The translations under genes were made by a program, and so were the position numbers. DNA of 5,852 bases from contig JALSIU010000044.1 of NCBI GenBank assembly GCA_026989715.1, positions 1 through 5,852 of the forward strand, given 5' to 3'. Numbering within the stretch: position 1 is the stretch's first letter; the number at the start of each line of letters is the position of its first letter. The notes beneath the pieces were generated by a model, which was given only the letters and a program-made list of their open reading frames with translations, had not been told where the DNA came from and ran no database searches. This DNA is from Methylomonas sp. (GTDB taxonomy: Bacteria; Pseudomonadota; Gammaproteobacteria; Methylococcales; Methylomonadaceae). This document shows positions 5,739 through 5,852 of the stretch, piece by piece.

Positions 5739-5852
5739 CGGACATCATCATTACGCTAACTGCGTCTGATATTTTAAAGTCCATATACTAAAAAGGTTAA
5801 GCCCTTAAAAGAGCTTAACCTTGAATTTAGACTGAGAATTAAAAAATATTAA
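5739..5852. other. Non-coding right end of the window
   Basis: Apart from the hairpin at 5793-5822 this 114-nt AT-rich stretch shows nothing coding. The minus strand has several stop codons near the right edge, so a leftward gene beyond the window could end close by. Confidence 0.4.
5793..5822 (-). terminator. Strong hairpin, probable rho-independent terminator
   Basis: AAGGTTAAGC (5793-5802) and GCTTAACCTT (5813-5822) form a perfect 10-bp stem around a 10-nt loop. On the minus strand the stem runs straight into TTTTT from positions 5794-5790, the classic terminator form, so it would best stop a leftward gene lying right of the window. On the plus strand it is followed only by GAATTT, so it may also end the cupin transcript 54 nt after its stop, but less efficiently. 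Confidence 0.65.

Overview
This window looks like ordinary chromosome from a Gram-negative gammaproteobacterium of moderate to low GC (low 40s percent, judged by eye). The pointers are an LpxD-type lipid A acyltransferase, which implies an LPS outer membrane, and an HflD homologue, a family essentially confined to Gammaproteobacteria. The genus cannot be fixed from the sequence alone.

Left half, minus strand (positions 1-2933), read right to left: a 70-residue CopZ-type copper chaperone, then a 774-residue CopA-type Cu(+)-exporting P1B-1 ATPase with a single N-terminal metal-binding domain, then the N-terminal 103 residues of an LpxD-like N-acyltransferase running off the left edge. Gaps are 48 and 38 nt with no strong terminator, so the three may be co-transcribed. 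CopZ would hand cytosolic Cu(+) to CopA for export. The placement of the LpxD-like gene behind the copper genes is the odd part.

Middle: a 114-nt AT-rich divergent intergenic region (2934-3047) holds a 20-bp imperfect palindrome that could be an operator. Rightward from it lie an exported single-domain rhodanese, hflD 4 nt later, and after 44 nt a complete Dcm-like C5-cytosine DNA methyltransferase. The methyltransferase appears to start on TTG without a clear Shine-Dalgarno sequence and has no restriction enzyme gene beside it in the window.

Right end: about 200 nt of non-coding DNA with an imperfect inverted repeat, then a small cupin-fold protein with an unusual basic C-terminal tail, then a strong hairpin that looks like a terminator, best formed for transcription arriving from the right. 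I see no mobile element, CRISPR array, tRNA or rRNA, and no convincing new multi-gene system. The most interesting points are the rhodanese-hflD pairing without mnmA, the orphan methyltransferase with its weak start, the copper/lpxD linkage and the extended cupin.
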